Positions 36,990 to 45,791 are shown, counted from the stretch's first letter. The stretch is DNA of 64,000 bases from Armatimonadota bacterium (GCA_026003175.1 BPGT01000002.1:992001-1056000); one strand, 5' to 3'. The notes: generated from the letters alone by a model not told the origin. Numbers and translations are program-made.

Positions 36990-37018
36990 ATTCTATCATA
37001 GTCCCCGCAAAAATGCAA
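36990..37018 (-). promoter_or_regulatory. Promoter of pre-crRNA
   Basis: On the minus strand TTGCAT (37013-37018) and TAGAAT (36990-36995) are exactly 17 bases apart. It directs transcription leftward into the array, with a start about 75 bases before the first repeat. Confidence 0.65.
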
Positions 37019-37065
37019 GCCTTTGGGGCACATTGGCGCAAAATTTTTTGTGTAGCTACGCCAAA

Positions 37066-37114
37066 GAGTCGTCTACCTCCTTCGTGGAGATACCGAATCG
37101 GAGGTAGACGACTC
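37066..37114 (-). terminator. 15-bp inverted repeat between Mo-hydroxylase operon and CRISPR leader
   Basis: GAGTCGTCTACCTCC (37066-37080) and GGAGGTAGACGACTC (37100-37114) are perfectly inverted around a 19-base loop. It lies just past the stop of the operon's last gene (37140) and could shield the leader from read-through. The loop is long and the T-run weak, so a regulator site or attenuator is also possible. Confidence 0.5.
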
Positions 37115-37139
37115 CGCCCTGACAAAACGCGTCGTCTGC

Positions 37140-38120
37140 TTAAGCCCGCAAGCCAGCCGCCGCTAGCACCGCTCGCTTCACTACCGCCTCTGCCAGAGGA
37201 ACCTTGTAAGCGTTCCCTTCCAGCGGCGCTGCCTGCTCTACCGATGCCCTGCCTGCAGCTGCAGCGATTTGTTCAGTGATGGGCTTGCCTATCAGCACCT
37301 TCGCCGCCGCCGCGCTGTCGTATGGCACAGGAGCCACACCACCCAACACTACCGACGCCCCGCGGCACACACCGCCCTCTATCTGCAACGCCACCGCCGC
37401 CGACACCAGCGCCCAGTCGAACGAGTCCTTCTCGCGCACCTTCACATAGGTGCTGCGCGTACCTGCCTTCGGCTTGGGGACGGTGATGACTGTCACCAGC
37501 TCGCCCGGCCTCAGGATGTTCTCGCTTTTCAGGTTCTTATCGGGCATCTGGAAGAAGTCTTTCAGCGGCACCGTGCGCGTGCCCCTCGCTCCCGCGATGG
37601 TCACCCTTGCCCCCAGCGCTATCAGCGCGGGCGCACAATCGCTGGGATGCACGATGTAGCAGGGACCGGGGCTGATGATGGCGTGGTAGCGGTTGTCGCC
37701 GCGCACTGCGTAACACCGGTCACCGCCCTTCTTCAGGCAGTGCACATGCGGGTCGCGAAAGTACCAGCAACGTGGACGTTGACACAGGTTGCCGCCAATC
37801 GTGCCCACATTGCGGATTTGCGGAGTGGCTACGGACTGCGCCGCCTCCGCCAGCGCGGTGTAATCACGCTGGATGACGGGATGCTCGGCGATTTCGGTAA
37901 GCGTCACCAGCGCGCCGATTTGCAACCCCGCACTGCTCTCCTTAATTTGGCTGAGGTCGGGCAGGCTCTTCAAGTTCACCAGGTGCTGCGGTTCGAACAA
38001 GCCGTCCTTCATTGCGCCTAAAATGTCCTGCCCGCCTGCTATCGCCATACTACCCTGCTGCGCCAGCAGGCGCACCGCATCCGCTACGCTCCTCGGTTGG
38101 TGATATACAAAAGCCTTCAT
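37140..38120 (-). CDS. Molybdenum hydroxylase FAD subunit, PaoB/YagS-like
   Basis: 326 residues. KAFVYHQPRSVADAVRLL and AGGQDILGAMKDG form the FAD-binding region, and GTIGGNLCQRPRCWYFRDP, followed by HCLKKGGDRCYAV, provides four cysteines for the extra [4Fe-4S] cluster known from PaoB and HcrB. The C-terminal CO-dehydrogenase-flavoprotein domain is complete. It passes electrons from the molybdenum centre, through FeS clusters, to FAD. It is the last gene of the operon; the usual E. coli order is A-B-C, but here it is A-C-B. It starts 13 bases after the Moco gene stop. Confidence 0.85.
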   Translation of the reverse strand: MKAFVYHQPRSVADAVRLLAQQGSMAIAGGQDILGAMKDGLFEPQHLVNLKSLPDLSQIKESSAGLQIGALVTLTEIAEHPVIQRDYTALAEAAQSVATPQIRNVGTIGGNLCQRPRCWYFRDPHVHCLKKGGDRCYAVRGDNRYHAIISPGPCYIVHPSDCAPALIALGARVTIAGARGTRTVPLKDFFQMPDKNLKSENILRPGELVTVITVPKPKAGTRSTYVKVREKDSFDWALVSAAVALQIEGGVCRGASVVLGGVAPVPYDSAAAAKVLIGKPITEQIAAAAGRASVEQAAPLEGNAYKVPLAEAVVKRAVLAAAGLRA

Positions 38121-38133
38121 CTGTGCGTCCCTC

Positions 38134-40323
38134 CTACACTTTGCCCAGCGCTTCCAGCACTTTAGCGGGGGTGATTGGCAGCGAGTGGATGCGCTTGCCG
38201 ATGGCGTGGAATACCGCGTTACCGATGGCGGCTGCGGTGGGAATCACCGGCGGTTCACCCATCCCCGACACCTTGCCCGTCGGGTTGTCGTACACAATCG
38301 CTTCGATGTCGGGCATGTCCAGCGGACCGGGCAGCTTGTATTCTTCCAGGTTGGCGTTAAGCATCCGACCCGTCTGCTCATCGAACAGCCGTTGCTCATA
38401 CAACGCCATCGCCAGTCCCTGCGTCACACCTCCGTAAATCTGGCTCTCTACCCCCAGGCGGTTCATCACCAGACCGCAGTCCTGCACCGCCACGATTTTG
38501 ATCACGCGCACTTTGCCCGTTTCGGTATCCACCTCCACCTCGGCGAACTGGCATCCGGCGACGCCGCTACCCTGCAGGTTGGCGTTCCACTCGCCCTGTA
38601 CCTCGATGCCTTCTTTGCCCAGCAGGGCACATGCCTGCTTCCAGGTGAGCGATTTCTCCGAGCCGTTGCGAGCGGTCACCTTGCCATCCGCCAGCACGAT
38701 GTCCGCCGGGTTCGCCTGCAGATGTTGCGACACCACTGCCACCAGGCGTTCGCGTGCTGCCATCGCCGCCATCTTCACCGCTGGCGCCACCGAGGCGGTC
38801 GTGGTGCTACCGCCGCTCGCGCCAGAGTAGCCGTAGTCGGTATCGCCTATCAGAGCCTTCACCTGACGAATGTGCAGACCCAGTTCCTCCGCCACGATAG
38901 CTGCCACGTAGGTGCGCGTGCCCGTGCCCAGGTCCTGCGTGCCCAGACGCACTTCCACACTGCCGTCGGGCTCGATGCGCACGGTGGGACGGCTACCTGC
39001 GCCACCACCGCCTCCCCATATCGCGCTGGCAACCCCCAGACCGCGTTTGATTGCCCCGGGCACCCGAGCTCCCATCTGGCTACGCCGGTTCCAGCCGATG
39101 CGCTCCGCCCCCAACCGATACTCCGCCTGACGCACGGGGTTGGGGTCGTTCTTCAGGCGAAACTCCAGCGGGTCCATGCCCAGCCGATGCGCCAGGTCAT
39201 CCATCGCTGACTCCATGATGAACGACGCCTGTGGGTGTCCGGGCGCGCGCAACGCGGCGGATGCCCCGATATTGGTAGCGATGTCGTAGTGGCGGGTGCG
39301 CACGTTGGGAACAGGATAGATATACGGCAGAGGGATGTTCGCGCCGCCCCCTATACCGCCCGTGCCGTAAGTCTCACTCTCCCACGCCACCAGTTGCCCA
39401 TCGCGCGTGGCGGCGATTTTCACCTTCGCGGTCACTCCCGGTCCATAGCCGGTAGCCAGTTGCTCTTCCTCGCGATCTAACATCAGTTTGACCGGCGCGC
39501 CTGCCATCTTCGCCAGCCGGGCGCAGATGACGCCTTCTGCCCGCGCGCCGAACTTGCTGCCGAAACCACCGCCCATGTGCTCGCAGATGACGCGCACGTT
39601 GCTTGCGGGGATGCCCAACGCACCAGCCAGCTCGTCGCGCACCGAGAAGATGCCCTGCGTGGAAGCCCACGCGATGAGCTTATCGCCCTGCCACTGGCAT
39701 ACCAGACCATGCGGCTCCAGACAGCAGTGCGAGCGAGCGGGCACGCTATAGGTGGCTTCATGCACCACCACGTCACTGCGCCGGAAGGCGGAGTCTACAT
39801 CCCCTCGCTCACGAGGGTTGCCACCGCTGACGTTCTGGCCGCCGTGCACACGCGGCGCGCTCGGTTCCCTTGCCGTTTCCGGGGTCACCACAAAAGGCAG
39901 TGGCTCATACTCTACCTGAATCAGGTGCAGCGCGTCGCGCGCTACCTGTTCGCTCACCGCGGCGACCGCCGCAATCTCCTCACCCACATACTTTGGCTCG
40001 CGGGTCAGGTCGGTAATCACCGCTTTCACGCCGGGCAGTTTCTCCGCCCGAGAGGCGTCTATGGAGCGAATGCGCGCATGGGGATACGGCGAGCGCAGAA
40101 TCTTTGCATAAAGCATTCCGGGCAGCTGAATATCGTAGGTGTATTTCGCTCTGCCCGTTACCTTGTCCGCCCCCTCCACGCGCGGGATGCGCTTGCCCAA
40201 CCAGCGCATGTTCTTCGGGTCACCCCACGCGGCTTCGATGTCGGGGACTTCTATCTCCACCTCGCGCGTTTCGCCGTTAACAGTGATGGTGGTTTTGATA
40301 CGCTTCGTCTTCTGCTGTGGCAT
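38134..40323 (-). CDS. Molybdenum hydroxylase catalytic (Moco) subunit, PaoC-like
   Basis: 729 residues, starting 4 bases after the FeS gene with GAGGAGGG upstream. RIPRVEGADKVTGRAKYTYD, GGGFGSKFGARAEGV, RAPGHPQASFIMESAMD and the C-terminal SGMGEPPVIPTAAAIGNA with the catalytic Glu of the xanthine-oxidase family are visible. The active-site loops fit aldehyde oxidoreductases (PaoC) better than xanthine dehydrogenases, but the substrate is not certain. The protein has no signal of its own and is probably carried out by the Tat signal of the FeS subunit. The Moco site would need a cytosine-dinucleotide cofactor as in PaoABC. Confidence 0.85.
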   Translation of the reverse strand: MPQQKTKRIKTTITVNGETREVEIEVPDIEAAWGDPKNMRWLGKRIPRVEGADKVTGRAKYTYDIQLPGMLYAKILRSPYPHARIRSIDASRAEKLPGVKAVITDLTREPKYVGEEIAAVAAVSEQVARDALHLIQVEYEPLPFVVTPETAREPSAPRVHGGQNVSGGNPRERGDVDSAFRRSDVVVHEATYSVPARSHCCLEPHGLVCQWQGDKLIAWASTQGIFSVRDELAGALGIPASNVRVICEHMGGGFGSKFGARAEGVICARLAKMAGAPVKLMLDREEEQLATGYGPGVTAKVKIAATRDGQLVAWESETYGTGGIGGGANIPLPYIYPVPNVRTRHYDIATNIGASAALRAPGHPQASFIMESAMDDLAHRLGMDPLEFRLKNDPNPVRQAEYRLGAERIGWNRRSQMGARVPGAIKRGLGVASAIWGGGGGAGSRPTVRIEPDGSVEVRLGTQDLGTGTRTYVAAIVAEELGLHIRQVKALIGDTDYGYSGASGGSTTTASVAPAVKMAAMAARERLVAVVSQHLQANPADIVLADGKVTARNGSEKSLTWKQACALLGKEGIEVQGEWNANLQGSGVAGCQFAEVEVDTETGKVRVIKIVAVQDCGLVMNRLGVESQIYGGVTQGLAMALYEQRLFDEQTGRMLNANLEEYKLPGPLDMPDIEAIVYDNPTGKVSGMGEPPVIPTAAAIGNAVFHAIGKRIHSLPITPAKVLEALGKV

Positions 40324-40327
40324 GGCG

Positions 40328-41005
40328 CTACCCTCCTCTCCTCATGCTCTGCACTGCCGACAGGGCAGCCTCGAAGATGCGGTTGTACGTACCACAGCGA
40401 CAGATATTGCCTGCACACGCCTCTTTCACCTGCTGCGGTGTCGGCTGAGATGTTTTATCCAGCAACGCCTTCAGCGACATGATGAAGCCGGGGGTGCAGA
40501 AACCACACATCAGCGCATCGTGCTCCACGAAAGCCTGCTGCAGCGGATGCAACTGCTCGCCCTGAGCGAGGCTCTCTACAGTTTCAATCTTTTTACCCTG
40601 TGCGTCTACCGCCAGCACCGAGCAGGAGTACACCGGCTTGCCGTCCAGCAACACGGTACACGCCCCGCAACTGCCCCTGTCGCACACGCGTTTGGTACCT
40701 GTCAGCCCCAGATGGTCACGCAGGGCATCCAGCAGGGTCACGCGAGGCTCCAGCTGCAGGGTGTGTTGCTTGCCGTTCACCTGCAGGGTCACCGCCACCG
40801 TGCCGCGCAGTGTGGTCTCGCCACCAGGCGGTGTCTGTGAGGTTTGCGCCTGCGCCCGCTTCGCCCGTCGCTCCTCCAGGATCGCCCCAGAAGAGAGCAG
40901 GCTCGCTATGGCTGCAGTCACCCCAAGGTTGCGCAGAAACTGCCGGCGGGAGGTATCCACCTCTTGGGAGGGATGTTGGGGTAACTTTTCACGCTCATCA
41001 TCCAT
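40328..41005 (-). CDS. Tat-exported [2Fe-2S] subunit of Mo hydroxylase, PaoA-like
   Basis: 225 residues. The long N-terminal Tat signal is DTSRRQFLRNLGVTAAIASL. Two clusters are bound by CDRGSCGACTVLLDG with VYSCSVLA, and by CGFCTPGFIMS with CAGNICRCGTYN. The whole complex would be translocated folded to the periplasm, as E. coli PaoABC is, to oxidise aromatic or aliphatic aldehydes. It is first in the operon. Upstream (41006-41260) I see no clear minus-strand promoter. Confidence 0.9.
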   Translation of the reverse strand: MDDEREKLPQHPSQEVDTSRRQFLRNLGVTAAIASLLSSGAILEERRAKRAQAQTSQTPPGGETTLRGTVAVTLQVNGKQHTLQLEPRVTLLDALRDHLGLTGTKRVCDRGSCGACTVLLDGKPVYSCSVLAVDAQGKKIETVESLAQGEQLHPLQQAFVEHDALMCGFCTPGFIMSLKALLDKTSQPTPQQVKEACAGNICRCGTYNRIFEAALSAVQSMRRGG

Positions 41006-41198
41006 TGCCGAAAACCTCCTTCCCCTCTCTCTATTCGCGAACGGTACACCGCTTCCTGCTTAAACGATACAGTCGAGAAAAGTTTAGCGGATAAAAAGGC
41101 TGGAGTCAAGTGACCGGAACATGCAGCCGCGTGGGCACAGGCAATTTCTCGGGTAAGGTCTGGCACCGTCGTTGCTGGGCAGAGGAATCCGCAACCAC

Positions 41199-41226
41199 TT
41201 GACAGACCAAGCTGGTATGCGATACC
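41199..41226 (+). promoter_or_regulatory. Weak candidate promoter for methyltransferase gene
   Basis: TTGACA (41199-41204) is perfect but the -10 is poor (GATACC at 41221-41226, 16 bases spacing). Confidence 0.3.
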
Positions 41227-41260
41227 CTACAGTATCGTTATTACCTGCAAGGGCGGACAT

Positions 41261-42274
41261 ATGGGAAGGTTTGAACAGTACGTGGACAGCACGCACCGGT
41301 TGTTTCGCCAGATTATGGACGACAGCAACCGTGGCCGTTATGACGCCGAATTGTGGAAATACTGCAAAGGCTACTCCGAGCGAAAGAACATAGAGAAGTT
41401 GGTGCGATTCGTAGAGGATATGCTCCGCCTCGCCGCTCTGGATGTAGCAGGCAAAACTGTTCTGGACGCCGGATGCGGTTTTGGGCGGGTGTCGCTGGTG
41501 CTGGCAGCTATGGGTGCAGACAAGGTGTACGGAATCGATATCACCCAGCGCAGGCTCCATACCTTCCAGCAGATTATCAAAGACCTTGAGATGGAACACA
41601 TCCTCATCGCCGAATACAAATCGGTAGACAACACCGGCTACCCTGAAGGCTTTTTTGACCTCGTTTTATCCATCGAAGCGGTGTCCCACTACAACGACAT
41701 CGATGCTTTCTTCAGGGAAGCGGCGCGTGTACTCAAGCCGGGCGGGGTACTGCTCATCGCCGACGGCAACAACGCGCGTAATCCACGCATCGCCAGATTC
41801 ACCAGGCAGGTGTGGAACCGCTTCGAGAACGGTCCTGCCGGCGAAGTGCACGGACATACCGTCACTCAGAGCTACCGTGAGATCCGACGCAACATCATCG
41901 CCGAACACTTCCCCACGCTATCCGGCGAGGAAATGGACGAGCTGGCGCGTCGTACCAGTTATATGAACAAGCAACAGGTCATTCAGGCAACGCAGAACTA
42001 TTTGGCGACACACACCCTACCCGACTCGTTGTATGACCCGAACCGATGCCCGGTAGACCCCCGCACTGGCGCAGTTATCGAAAGGCTGTTTGATCCGTTT
42101 GAACTGGCACGATACACGCAGCAGTTCGGATTCCGAGCAAAGGCAGTAGCCTACTTCGGAGGAGCTTCCGGCAACCCTCTCTTGAGGCTGGCAAACGCCA
42201 TCCTGCAGGCGTTCAGCCCTGTTACCATGTCGCTGGCTCCCTCTTTTCGCATTGTGGCTACCAGAGAGCAGTAG
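41261..42274 (+). CDS. Class I SAM-dependent methyltransferase
   Basis: 337 residues. VLDAGCGFGRVSLVLAAMGA is motif I for SAM binding, KVYGIDIT is motif II, and AARVLKPGGVLLIADGNNA the post-motif region. The N-terminal 60 residues and C-terminal 130 residues (from about 205) are outside the fold and give no family clue. The presence of a large C-terminal helix-rich region suggests a small-molecule or lipid methyltransferase. Start ATG at 41261 has a weak AAGGG. Substrate unknown. It is divergent from the Mo-hydroxylase operon. Confidence 0.8.
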   Translation: MGRFEQYVDSTHRLFRQIMDDSNRGRYDAELWKYCKGYSERKNIEKLVRFVEDMLRLAALDVAGKTVLDAGCGFGRVSLVLAAMGADKVYGIDITQRRLHTFQQIIKDLEMEHILIAEYKSVDNTGYPEGFFDLVLSIEAVSHYNDIDAFFREAARVLKPGGVLLIADGNNARNPRIARFTRQVWNRFENGPAGEVHGHTVTQSYREIRRNIIAEHFPTLSGEEMDELARRTSYMNKQQVIQATQNYLATHTLPDSLYDPNRCPVDPRTGAVIERLFDPFELARYTQQFGFRAKAVAYFGGASGNPLLRLANAILQAFSPVTMSLAPSFRIVATREQ

Positions 42275-42336
42275 CAGGTGACGACCGAAGGCATAAATGG
42301 GGCCCCCCATGCACCGACAGTTGAACCGCTCCCCTC

Positions 42337-43195
42337 TTACGCTGCTCGCGCGAAGATAGGAGTCAGCTTCTCCGCCTCTGCGCGCAGTTGCTGCTCTTCC
42401 CGCTGGGTAATCTTGTGGAACCGCTCCGCGAGGGGTATCGCCATGCGGAAGATATTTTCATCACCGGGCGGGATAGCGGCAGTGATATTCGGCAGGGACA
42501 GGGTGAAGCGCAACGCCAACTCTGCCAGCCTGGGGTCGGTAATCGGCTCGTACCAGCATTTCTCCAGTCGCTTTGCGCCCTCTTGCCAGTGCGTGCGTGC
42601 CAGCGCTTTCAACGCGAGCAGCGTTACCCCCGCGCTTGGGAGCCTCCTTGAGCAGCTCCCAGCCGAAGTTGCCCTTGAACAGGGTCACAAAGTTGAAGGG
42701 GAACAGCGCGCTGTCGAAAGGAAACCGCTTGATGGCTTCCAGAGCAACCTCTTCGGAGTGCGCACTGAAGCCGATATAGCGCACCTTGCCCTGTTCGCGC
42801 GCCTTCAGGAAGACCTCCATCGCTCCGCCAGGCGCAAAGCACTGCTCCAGCTCTTCCATTTTGGATAGCCCATGCAGCTGATAGAGGTCAAAATGGTCGG
42901 TTTGCAGTTTGCGCAGAGAGGCTTCCAGCTCCTCCTGTGCACCCTTGGCATCACGCTTCGTGGTTTTGCAAGCAAGGAAGATTTTGTCGCGGAACGATTT
43001 GATGGCAGGACCCATCCGCTCTTCGGCGTCCCAATAGGTGGGTGCGACGTCGAAGTAGTTGATGCCGCGTTCGAAGGCTTCGCGGGCGATGGCATCTGCC
43101 TCTTTCTGCGGCAACCTCGCCAGCACGATGCCGCCCAGACCGATGATGGAGATTTTGTCTCCTTTTTTGCCATACGGACGTTTGGGAATCATCAT
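42337..43195 (-). pseudogene. Aldo/keto reductase, disrupted by one extra G
   Basis: Start MMIPKRPYGKKGD with AGGAGGTG upstream. IGLGGIVLARLP, GINYFDVAPTYWD, the catalytic Lys in FLACKTTKRD and FDLYQLHGLS define a short AKR of the type found beside FeS proteins. The frame breaks after WELLKEAPKRG. The correct continuation, GVTLLALKALARTHWQEG to QREEQQLRAEAEKLTPIFARAA, lies in the next frame down to the stop at 42337. Five G on the coding strand (42627-42631) should be four. A whole protein would have about 285 residues. The frameshift resembles those in nfeD and ThuA-DUF1080. Confidence 0.85.
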
Positions 43196-43237
43196 ACACC
43201 TCCTATAGAATCAGGCGATCAGTCACACGCTATGAGT

Positions 43238-43314
43238 GTAACCTCTCCCCCACCCCCCTCCTGCAAGGAGAGGGGAGTAGTTTCTCCTTCCCTCGAAGGG
43301 AAGGCGACCGGGGA
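43238..43314. repeat. REP-like palindromic repeat
   Basis: CTCTCCCCCACCCCCCTCC, CAAGGAGAGGGGA, then CCTTCCCTCGAAGGGAAGG and CCGGGGATTAG. Similar blocks lie at about 18430 and 60049. It sits between two co-directional genes, AKR and GH20. Confidence 0.55.
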
Positions 43315-45174
43315 TTAGATTTTACCCTCATACTCCTTGAGACGCTGTTCCAGCACCCGCGTGCTATCCTGCAGCCCACCCTCGCGGTTGCGTGCCATCC
43401 ACAGGCGGCGGTGCTCCCCCAGAATCTCGCGCATCTCGGTGGCGAGGGCACGTCGTTCCGAATCCGTATCGATAATACCCGAACGCACCGCCAACGCGCG
43501 ACGGCATCCGTGCAGCAGCATCCGTGCGGCGTTGGCAAACTCGTCCACAATCAGCGAGGCGTCCGTCCTGTCCATGCGGGCGAGCGATAACGGTTCGGTC
43601 ACTGCGCGGATGTGGTCCACGGTGGCACGGATGGTCTCCTGGGTGATGCTCTCTGGCAAGGGTTGGGTGAGGGGCGAGTGCACGAAGTAGAACAGTACGC
43701 TGGCGTTGCCCACCAGATGTCCTATCTTCTGGTAGGCGTTGCCCAGGTCATATGCGAGCCTTCCCATCACCTCCGCATCGTCGCGGAAAACATGCACATC
43801 CAGTGCGCGCACGATATCGATATCGCGGTTCGCCTGATAGCACCACGAGAGCGCTGCACCCGCCGCGAAACCCAGGTAGCTCACGGGCAGGTACTGCCAG
43901 TGACCATTATCGCCCCAATCGGTAATCAGGTAGCCGATGGCGCCGTGTTTTAAGCCGTTTTCAGCGGCATTGCGCAGGTTGCCCAGACAGTTATCGGTGC
44001 GCCCTGCAATGGTGTTCCATGAGGAGGTACCAGGGCAGACATAAAACGGGATGCCTGATGCCGCGAACTTCGCACCGTGTTCGTCAAAGGGATGGGTGGC
44101 TTCGTAGCCCCACTCTAACGCCACCACATCTTTGGGCAATTCGGGCACCAGTTCGGGGTGCTCCATGATAATATCGCCCCAGAAGTGCATGGTGCGCCCG
44201 TGCCGTTTGACCAGTTCATATATCTTCAGCAGGAACTCCAGGTACACACGCCCCTTACCTTTGCGCTCGCACTCCGCTTTGCTTCTGCCCAGCCCCAGGT
44301 CAAAGGTCTCGTCACAGCCCACGTTGAACTTGCGGCTGCTGAAGTGTGGCAACAGCTCTTCGTATAGCTCTGCGATGAACTGCAGGCTCTCGGGGTTGGT
44401 CGGGTCTAGACTGAAGGGTTCGTCGCTATGCCCGCCCCAGGGCCAGTCGAAGCCGTCGGGGCACTCGGCGAGATGGCGGTAGCGCGGCAGCCTGAGCCAG
44501 CGGTGCATGTGCCCGAAGGAGTTCTGGTTGGGCACCAGCTCCACGAATCGCTCGCGACAATAAGCGTCGAGGCGCAAGATGTCCTCGCCCGCCATCGGGC
44601 TAGCTTGCGCCCATACTTCGCGATGGTTGCGGTAGGCGAAGGTATGCTCTGTGTATAGCTCCAAGTGGTTGATTTTCCATTCCGCCAGTTCGTCCACCAG
44701 CGCGAACAGCGTTTCGAGGGTGGGTACTTTGTCGCGGCTAATATCCAGCATCACCCCGCGCGAGGGGAAGTCGGGGTAATCCTCTATCTCACAGCAGGGC
44801 AGGTCGCCTGCGCTCTGGCGCAGTATCTGCTTCAGTGTCATCACCCCGTAGAATAGCCCCGCCGGCTCGGAGGCGGTGATAGTAACGTACAGGGAAGTAA
44901 TCTGCAAGCGATAGCCCTGGGCGGGGATCCCTGCCGAGGTATCGAGCGTCAACACCGCCTGCGCCAGCGGGTCGTCCTCCGCACTGCCCGCCCACAGGCT
45001 CCACTCCATGCCCTGCGTTTCCCATACCGCTTCTTGCAATTTCGCAGCGATGGGAAAGAGGATCTGCGGTTCCCCCTGACAGATGATACGCGCTCCCTGC
45101 CGCAGGGCAAGTGCTTCCTCCTGCGCCTGGACACGGCGCGGCTGGGGTAACAGAATCAGGTCATCTATCGGCAT
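43315..45174 (-). CDS. GH20-type beta-N-acetylhexosaminidase-like enzyme
   Basis: 619 residues. The N-terminal domain (about 1-125) resembles the GH20b alpha/beta domain. The barrel domain begins DFPSRGVMLDISRDKVPTLE. FNVGCDETFDLG holds the Asp-Glu catalytic pair of GH20 enzymes. WGYEATHPF and TDWGDNGHW follow. No signal peptide was detected, so it is probably cytoplasmic and works on imported sugars. It may release N-acetylhexosamine from oligosaccharides, or use another hexosamine-like substrate. The C-terminal 150 residues form a helical extension typical of the bacterial branch. Confidence 0.75.
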   Translation of the reverse strand: MPIDDLILLPQPRRVQAQEEALALRQGARIICQGEPQILFPIAAKLQEAVWETQGMEWSLWAGSAEDDPLAQAVLTLDTSAGIPAQGYRLQITSLYVTITASEPAGLFYGVMTLKQILRQSAGDLPCCEIEDYPDFPSRGVMLDISRDKVPTLETLFALVDELAEWKINHLELYTEHTFAYRNHREVWAQASPMAGEDILRLDAYCRERFVELVPNQNSFGHMHRWLRLPRYRHLAECPDGFDWPWGGHSDEPFSLDPTNPESLQFIAELYEELLPHFSSRKFNVGCDETFDLGLGRSKAECERKGKGRVYLEFLLKIYELVKRHGRTMHFWGDIIMEHPELVPELPKDVVALEWGYEATHPFDEHGAKFAASGIPFYVCPGTSSWNTIAGRTDNCLGNLRNAAENGLKHGAIGYLITDWGDNGHWQYLPVSYLGFAAGAALSWCYQANRDIDIVRALDVHVFRDDAEVMGRLAYDLGNAYQKIGHLVGNASVLFYFVHSPLTQPLPESITQETIRATVDHIRAVTEPLSLARMDRTDASLIVDEFANAARMLLHGCRRALAVRSGIIDTDSERRALATEMREILGEHRRLWMARNREGGLQDSTRVLEQRLKEYEGKI

Positions 45175-45240
45175 GTTCCCCGGATACTCCTTGTGTATGT
45201 GGTGATATACAGGTATTCGACGTGAGAGGGCAGGTTCCTG

Positions 45241-45486
45241 TTAACGACGAGGCGATATTCGCCCTGCGAACTCGTACAGGGGCACGCTACCTGCTGGAGC
45301 TGGTGGCTCGTCCAGAAGGGCTTCTATCTCGCGCACGGTCTCGGGTTTCAAAAGGATATCGCCGCAGAATGAGCAGACCTCTGCCGGTACGCCATCGATA
45401 ACGATCAAGCGCCCCCTGTGCCTTACAGTATGTACGATGAGTTTTTCCTCGTACTCCCCCGGACAGCCGCTAATGGTGCACTTCAT
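45241..45486 (-). CDS. YgiT-type zinc-finger protein (MqsA-like N-terminal module)
   Basis: 81 residues. MKCTISGCPGEYEEK and VPAEVCSFCGDILL provide two Cys pairs that fit the YgiT-type zinc finger; the first pair is spaced Cys-x4-Cys instead of Cys-x2-Cys. EVCSFCG is the classical second pair. The family includes antitoxins such as MqsA, whose N-terminal zinc domain binds the toxin. Here the DNA-binding domain is missing, as in short homologues that travel with DUF4258 proteins. The start overlaps the DUF4258 stop by a few bases. Confidence 0.8.
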   Translation of the reverse strand: MKCTISGCPGEYEEKLIVHTVRHRGRLIVIDGVPAEVCSFCGDILLKPETVREIEALLDEPPAPAGSVPLYEFAGRISPRR

Positions 45487-45791
45487 ATACTATTGCCCCC
45501 TTTGAGTCGGAGTGAGCCACTTCGGTGGCTTGGGTTCATAGACTGTGATAATAACCAGAACACGTGTACGGGACGACCCGTCGGGGTACTACCGCCAAGC
45601 AAGCAACATGCCCCACGTCGGTGCTGTGGATAGTTCTCGATGACTTGCCCGTGGGCAATGGCATACAAAACCTCATCGAGCGTGAATCCGTCTTCCACCA
45701 TTTCCTGGTGTGCATGGTGGCTCACCCGGAAGTTTCCCGAACGTATCTGGTACCTCAGGCGATCGGTAATGTCGTCGTCATAGGCTTCCAT
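45483..45791 (-). CDS. DUF4258 family protein, probable toxin-like partner, shifted tail
   Basis: 102 residues as read. FRVSHHAHQEMVEDGFTLDE and VLYAIAHGQVIENYPQHRRG are DUF4258 motifs, and the family is related to RelE/MqsR-type fold proteins. The end after TPTGRPVHVF is unlike the family. The normal tail, VLVIITVYEPKPPKWL, is in another frame and ends at 45490. The gene has probably lost a few codons with a frame change at about 45565, which would alter the core C-terminal strand. With the YgiT gene it forms a TA-like pair; its activity is doubtful. Confidence 0.7.
   Translation of the reverse strand: MEAYDDDITDRLRYQIRSGNFRVSHHAHQEMVEDGFTLDEVLYAIAHGQVIENYPQHRRGACCLLGGSTPTGRPVHVFWLLSQSMNPSHRSGSLRLKGGNSI

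Noticed and set aside
36919-37107. Small frames in the CRISPR leader
   Set aside because: No ribosome-binding site, overlap leader and inverted repeat, no recognised motif.
42285-42320. Palindrome ATGGGGCCCCCCAT between methyltransferase and aldo/keto reductase as terminator
   Set aside because: Loop of only two bases and no T-run; may be chance in GC-rich sequence.
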